Below, piece by piece: positions 7,601-10,251 of a stretch of 10,251 bases of DNA; position 1 is the first letter of the stretch, and every line of letters begins with the position of its first letter. The stretch covers positions 1-10,251 of the forward strand of contig JAEFCI010001752.1 in the NCBI GenBank assembly GCA_017911155.1, written 5' to 3'. The notes under the pieces are model-generated. The model was not told the origin of the DNA and searched no databases. It was given only the letters and a program-made list of their open reading frames with translations. The DNA comes from Olpidium bornovanus S191 (Eukaryota > Olpidiomycota). Made by a program: the position numbers and the translations under genes.

Positions 7601-8505
7601 AACGTAAATACGAGTGGAATCTTAAAACCCTCTTTGCCCGTTTGTTGAACCCTCACGTGCGTCCACGTCGCAGACACGCATAAACCTACTTAAACGTGTC
7701 GTGGTTTCCACGCATGTCCAGCCAAAAGTCGCTGGTGCGGTTAACTGCGCCTGCGATCCGCAAGGCCTCTGCGTACAACTGCCACTCGACACGAAACCTG
7801 GGACCCTCCGAAAGCGCGAGGTTGGAGACCCGTCGTTGAATTCGCCGTTTGCGTGCGAACAAAGACGGAAGCTTTTATTCTCACGCACTGCAGGGAGTGC
7901 AATTTTGACTTGGACTTCGCGTCAGTCAGATCGCCCGTCGCGGTGACCTGGTCGAGGGCGAAGCAGGGTGAGACCGCCGTTGACGCACGTCCGAGTGACG
8001 AGAGAGACCTGGAGACTTACGAAAGCCGGGCTGATGAGGGGCAGAACGGATGACAAGAAGTGCAGGAAATGACCAGACGCGCCCCTCCGGAAAAAGCGGC
8101 TGACATGGAGATCACTGATCTGGGTAGGCGGCGCAGGCAGGAAATACTGGGATCAGAGAGCAGGTTTTCTCCCTCCCTCCTTCCCCTCCTCCCCCATTGC
8201 CACCCCGCTTCCCTCTCCCTCCCTCGGTTCCAAATCGAACGCGCCGTCATGGGCGGCCCACGCACGTGCACGAAGCTGAAAACGTTGTCCATTGCGTCTC
8301 CGATGATAAGGTCGCCGGGCTCCCCGCCGCTTTGCGCCCGCCTCGGCTCCGGAATGTGCCGACGCCCGGCGGCGCCGCCGTCATCCGGGTAAAGCGAGCT
8401 CAAGGCGCTCTGGTTCAAGGAGTAACCCCTCCACCAGCACAGCAGCGTGACAGGCACGAGCAGGAACACGAGCAGCGCCTCCAGCCGGCTTCTGCGAGAA
8501 CCCAT
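4667..8505 (-). CDS. TMEM62: TMEM62-type transmembrane metallophosphoesterase, 17 exons, complete
   Basis: Predicted membrane-anchored calcineurin-like phosphoesterase of the TMEM62 family; substrate unknown. I joined 17 exons (high to low): 8505-8266, 8119-8021, 7947-7889, 7797-7690, 7585-7463, 7396-7368, 7280-7259, 7185-7030, 6941-6919, 6854-6805, 6720-6661, 6594-6495, 6415-5952, 5867-5777, 5640-5345, 5240-5002, 4901-4667. All introns are GT-AG and phases agree throughout, giving 797 residues; animal TMEM62 is about 640. The ATG sits in a good Kozak context (GACCATGG). Seen: signal-anchor helix ~9-26; metal-binding motifs DLH 83-85, GD 118-119, GNHD 163-166, AHY 248-250, GHLH 279-282; RPFNFF, KYRF and VDHD blocks typical of the family; VTNPKD then HEPLGR..STHIR; C-terminal membrane segments ~516-532, 567-597, 630-650 and 675-719, including GPW 593-595. 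No frameshift or missing ligand. Weakest points: exon 9 donor (GTTGGT), exon 5 donor (GTGTGC), exon 12 end, and whether intron 16 is always removed. Exon 17 adds an Ala/Glu-rich tail. Confidence 0.9.
8166..8224. repeat. Polypyrimidine/polypurine tract inside TMEM62 intron 1
   Basis: The plus strand is almost pure C/T (CTCCCTCC-type), so the TMEM62 pre-mRNA carries a purine tract with several GGG runs within the 146-nt first intron. The G-run spacing fits a G-quadruplex. Intronic GGG runs are known in general to act as splicing enhancers; that role here is inference. Confidence 0.6.
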
Positions 8506-8650
8506 GGTCCGGGGCGGGCGGGCGCGTCCTGGGGTGGGGGCGGGGCCGCTCGCCGCTCTCTATCTCTCTCTCTCTCTTTCTCTTTCGTTCTCTCTCGTTC
8601 TTTCTGAGTCCCGACCGACTCCCGCCTCTGCCGGTTTGGGGTATGCGCGG
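8506..8650 (-). promoter_or_regulatory. GC-rich, TATA-less 5' flank of TMEM62
   Basis: Immediately upstream of the TMEM62 start codon the minus strand has stacked GC-box-like runs (CCCGCCCGCCCCGG type, 8510-8548) followed by a GA tract and no TATA box. This resembles a housekeeping 5' UTR/promoter. The start site cannot be placed from sequence. Confidence 0.35.
8556..8605. repeat. CT/GA microsatellite
   Basis: A nearly uninterrupted CT run with a few TTTC and GTTC interruptions on the plus strand, lying in the 5' flank or 5' UTR of TMEM62, where the transcript would read GAGAGA. GAGA tracts are common in eukaryotic promoters, but a role here is not shown. Confidence 0.85.
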
Positions 8651-8882
8651 ATGAACAAAAAAAAAAATGTTCCCTCAGGAGTAAACTACACAACCCGGAA
8701 TTCTACGCACAACGGCTGGAATCCGCGCCCATTTGGCCTCAAAACTGGTATCGCGGACAACGACAACGTCAGAGTCACGGCAACACACGAAGACGTGAAC
8801 AGCGTGCTCGGCAACGGTGACTCTGCTGTAATCGATCAAAAAAAAACTCAGGTGTTGCCGCGGCAGCATCTTGTGACGGCAG
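8651..8882. other. Spacer between the two head-to-head genes
   Basis: Non-coding as far as I can tell. It contains A runs at 8657-8667 and 8838-8846. A plus-strand open frame from 8652 to 8906 is uninterrupted but has no recognisable domain. It could be a 5' exon of the FAM135-like gene, ending near the CAG|GTGTTG at 8849-8857, but that would leave an intron of only about 31 nt before the next exon, so I do not call it. Confidence 0.4.
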
Positions 8883-9065
8883 CATCGTGCCCAATATGCG
8901 ATGGTTAGTTTAGAACGATCAGCATGCCTGCGGAATCAGTGGCTCATTGCGCAGAAGGAAGTGTATGCGGTGTGTGTCGAAAGCAAAACTCAATCGGAGA
9001 TAAACCCGCAGGTCAGCAAGTGAGTGGACAGGTATTGCGCAGTGGCCAAAAAAACAAAAAACCGT

Positions 9066-9076
9066 GGGGGGGGGGG
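9066..9076. repeat. 11-G homopolymer
   Basis: Lies within the inferred intron 9020-9113 of the FAM135-like copy. Its main significance is that homopolymer length is error-prone, and the nearby coding exons contain suspected one-base indels. Confidence 0.8.
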
Positions 9077-10241
9077 AGACCGACAAGTAATTAACGCTGG
9101 TGACTTTCTGAAGGAGAGAATGGCTTAAGAGCATTCACGAGCGAATCCGTAATGAGTTAAACAGCAAGCAGTACAGAGGCTACTTTAGTGAGGAAGTTGA
9201 CCGCCGGCTCTGGCCGGGTATAATCACCACGTCGAGCAACGCGACCCATTGCCCAGACGATGAAGAAACAGGAAGCAACAGGGATTTTTTGCTGTGGCCG
9301 ATCGTCAAACGGTCGGCTTGCATCTCTTCGTGTTCGTTGAGTTTGCAGTATCCTGACGGTGCTGCGCGCCAATGTGTGGAAGTTGCCGTCCCTAACGTTT
9401 TTTCCGTGCGTATGAAGGCAATGGCAAGGATTTCCGCAGTTGGCGCAACCACATGGTGCTCGCAGCCCCTTCGAGTCTTTTGTTTTCCGATTACTCTATG
9501 CTGCCCGTGTGGTTTTTCTCAAAAGTGGGAGATACGACGTCTAGCATCGAGGAACTGGCGGAAAGGTGTACGGACGAGCTGGTCGAGTTTATCGTGACCA
9601 AAGATCTGCAGATTGCGAGAATGAGGTGTCTTTTGTGCGGTTACTTTCATTTTTGTTACTTTTCTTCCTTTATAGCCCGCTGGCGTTGTCGTGTGTGCTC
9701 GCCGTGACGTGTTCCGTGCCTGCAAAATATCGTGAATGCCGTTCCCATTTTTCCAAGCTTTGTATGCCATTCAATGGGGGTCGTTGTCGTCCGGCAAGCT
9801 CTCGGCGGACCCCGGCTAGACGCCTGGAAGCCGACGCTGGACCTCTTCTTTCTCGCTCGGCTCTCTGCATCTCGGCCTTCGGCACTGCAGGAACGGCCTG
9901 TTGTCCCGTTCGCTTTGGGCGCTGAGGACGCTCCGGATGTCAAAGTGCGTGCGAGAGCTGACATTGGACGACCGACCGCCAAAAGCGACCGCGAAAGGGC
10001 ACGGAGCGGCACCGGCCGTTCCCCGCGGAGTGCGGTCTTCTCTGGTGTACAGGCTTAGCGACTCTGTCGGTTTCCTGCATTTCCGCCGAGTCGTGGTCGT
10101 CGCCGGCCTCCGCGACCGCTACGTCCCCTTCTCATCGGCGCGGGTGGAGGAGATGTCTGGACAGAAGTATGGTACGGGAGTATCTGCCGGGAGACGGCGA
10201 AATGGGAAAGGGCATATGAGCCGGTTGACATTAAGGTTCTG

Positions 10242-10251
10242 CCCCCCCCCC
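10242..10251. repeat. 10-C homopolymer at the window edge
   Basis: The window ends in ten Cs, reading as Pro codons in the open frame. It may continue beyond the window or mark a sequencing or assembly boundary. Confidence 0.7.

Larger units (their letters stand above)
8883..10251 (+). pseudogene. FAM135: FAM135-like (DUF676) serine-esterase gene copy, apparently broken, runs off window
   Basis: FAM135/DUF676 proteins are alpha/beta-hydrolase-fold putative lipases. Pieces seen on the plus strand: exon 8883-9019 (phase-2 donor AA|GTGAGT), exon 9114 to about 9335, exon from about 9418 to 9625 (donor AG|GTGTCT), exon 9758 to the window end. Family blocks in order: GLHLFVFV (strand before the oxyanion HG), EGNGKDFRSWRNH, FFSKVGDTTSSIEELAER, SFVCHSMG (nucleophile elbow), SLHLG, CVRELTLDD, and RVVVVAGLRDRYVPFSSARV carrying the catalytic Asp. 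Breaks: a one-base shift near 9310, no readable HG motif between 9336 and 9417, Cys instead of the first Gly of GHSxG, and an extra T within 9849-9851. The exonic introns are retained, so this is not a retrocopy. The long N-terminal half expected for the family is not visible upstream. It is either a truncated duplicated pseudogene or a real gene with sequence errors; the first two exons are less certain than the lipase part. Confidence 0.6.

Noticed and set aside
9336..9348. 13-nt GT...AG segment that could be read as an intron in the FAM135-like copy
   Set aside because: Far too short for a spliceosomal intron and it does not restore the HG motif.
1..10251. CRISPR array, bacterial operon, tRNA or rRNA genes
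   Set aside because: No regularly spaced identical repeats, no operon-like gene packing, and I saw no cloverleaf or rRNA core sequence; the window is intron-bearing eukaryotic DNA.

Overview
This is eukaryotic nuclear DNA. The one intact gene is cut into 17 short exons by GT-AG introns of only 64-146 nt, and the rest is mostly non-coding, repeat-bearing sequence. Short, dense introns and compact exons suggest an intron-rich protist, alga or small-genome eukaryote rather than a vertebrate. I cannot name the lineage from sequence alone. There is nothing bacterial or viral in gene organisation.

Region 1 (1-4666) is about 4.6 kb without a gene I can defend. It holds purine-rich tracts, a (CCCCG)n run, a TATA-like promoter sequence, a 19-bp exact inverted repeat bounding a ~0.48 kb GC-rich segment (2630-3114), a nested palindrome (3207-3261), a decayed fragment of a pogo/Tigger (CENP-B-like) DNA-transposon transposase (about 3264-3455), a 20-bp minisatellite and several hairpins. 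This is the look of a transposon graveyard.

Region 2 (4667-8505, minus strand) is a complete gene for a TMEM62-type transmembrane metallophosphoesterase. I rebuilt 17 exons with consistent phase at every junction, giving 797 codons plus stop. All metallophosphoesterase motifs are present in order (DLH, GD, GNHD, AHY, GHLH), followed by the family's beta-rich middle region and a multi-pass C-terminus. Three exons are only 29, 22 and 23 nt long.

Region 3 (8883-10251, plus strand, open at the window end) is a divergently oriented FAM135-like (DUF676) serine-esterase gene or pseudogene. It keeps the introns and recognisable alpha/beta-hydrolase blocks. It also has at least two apparent one-base frameshifts, lacks a readable HG oxyanion motif and has Cys in place of the first Gly of the nucleophile elbow. 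I read it as a duplicated, decaying copy, or as poorly assembled sequence; the window ends in a 10-C run and an 11-G run lies at 9066.

The two genes are head to head, about 380 bp apart. I see no shared pathway beyond both being membrane/lipid-type hydrolase families. I did not find a convincing new multi-gene system. The most unusual items are the microexon cluster, the inverted-repeat element and the lesions in the FAM135-like copy.
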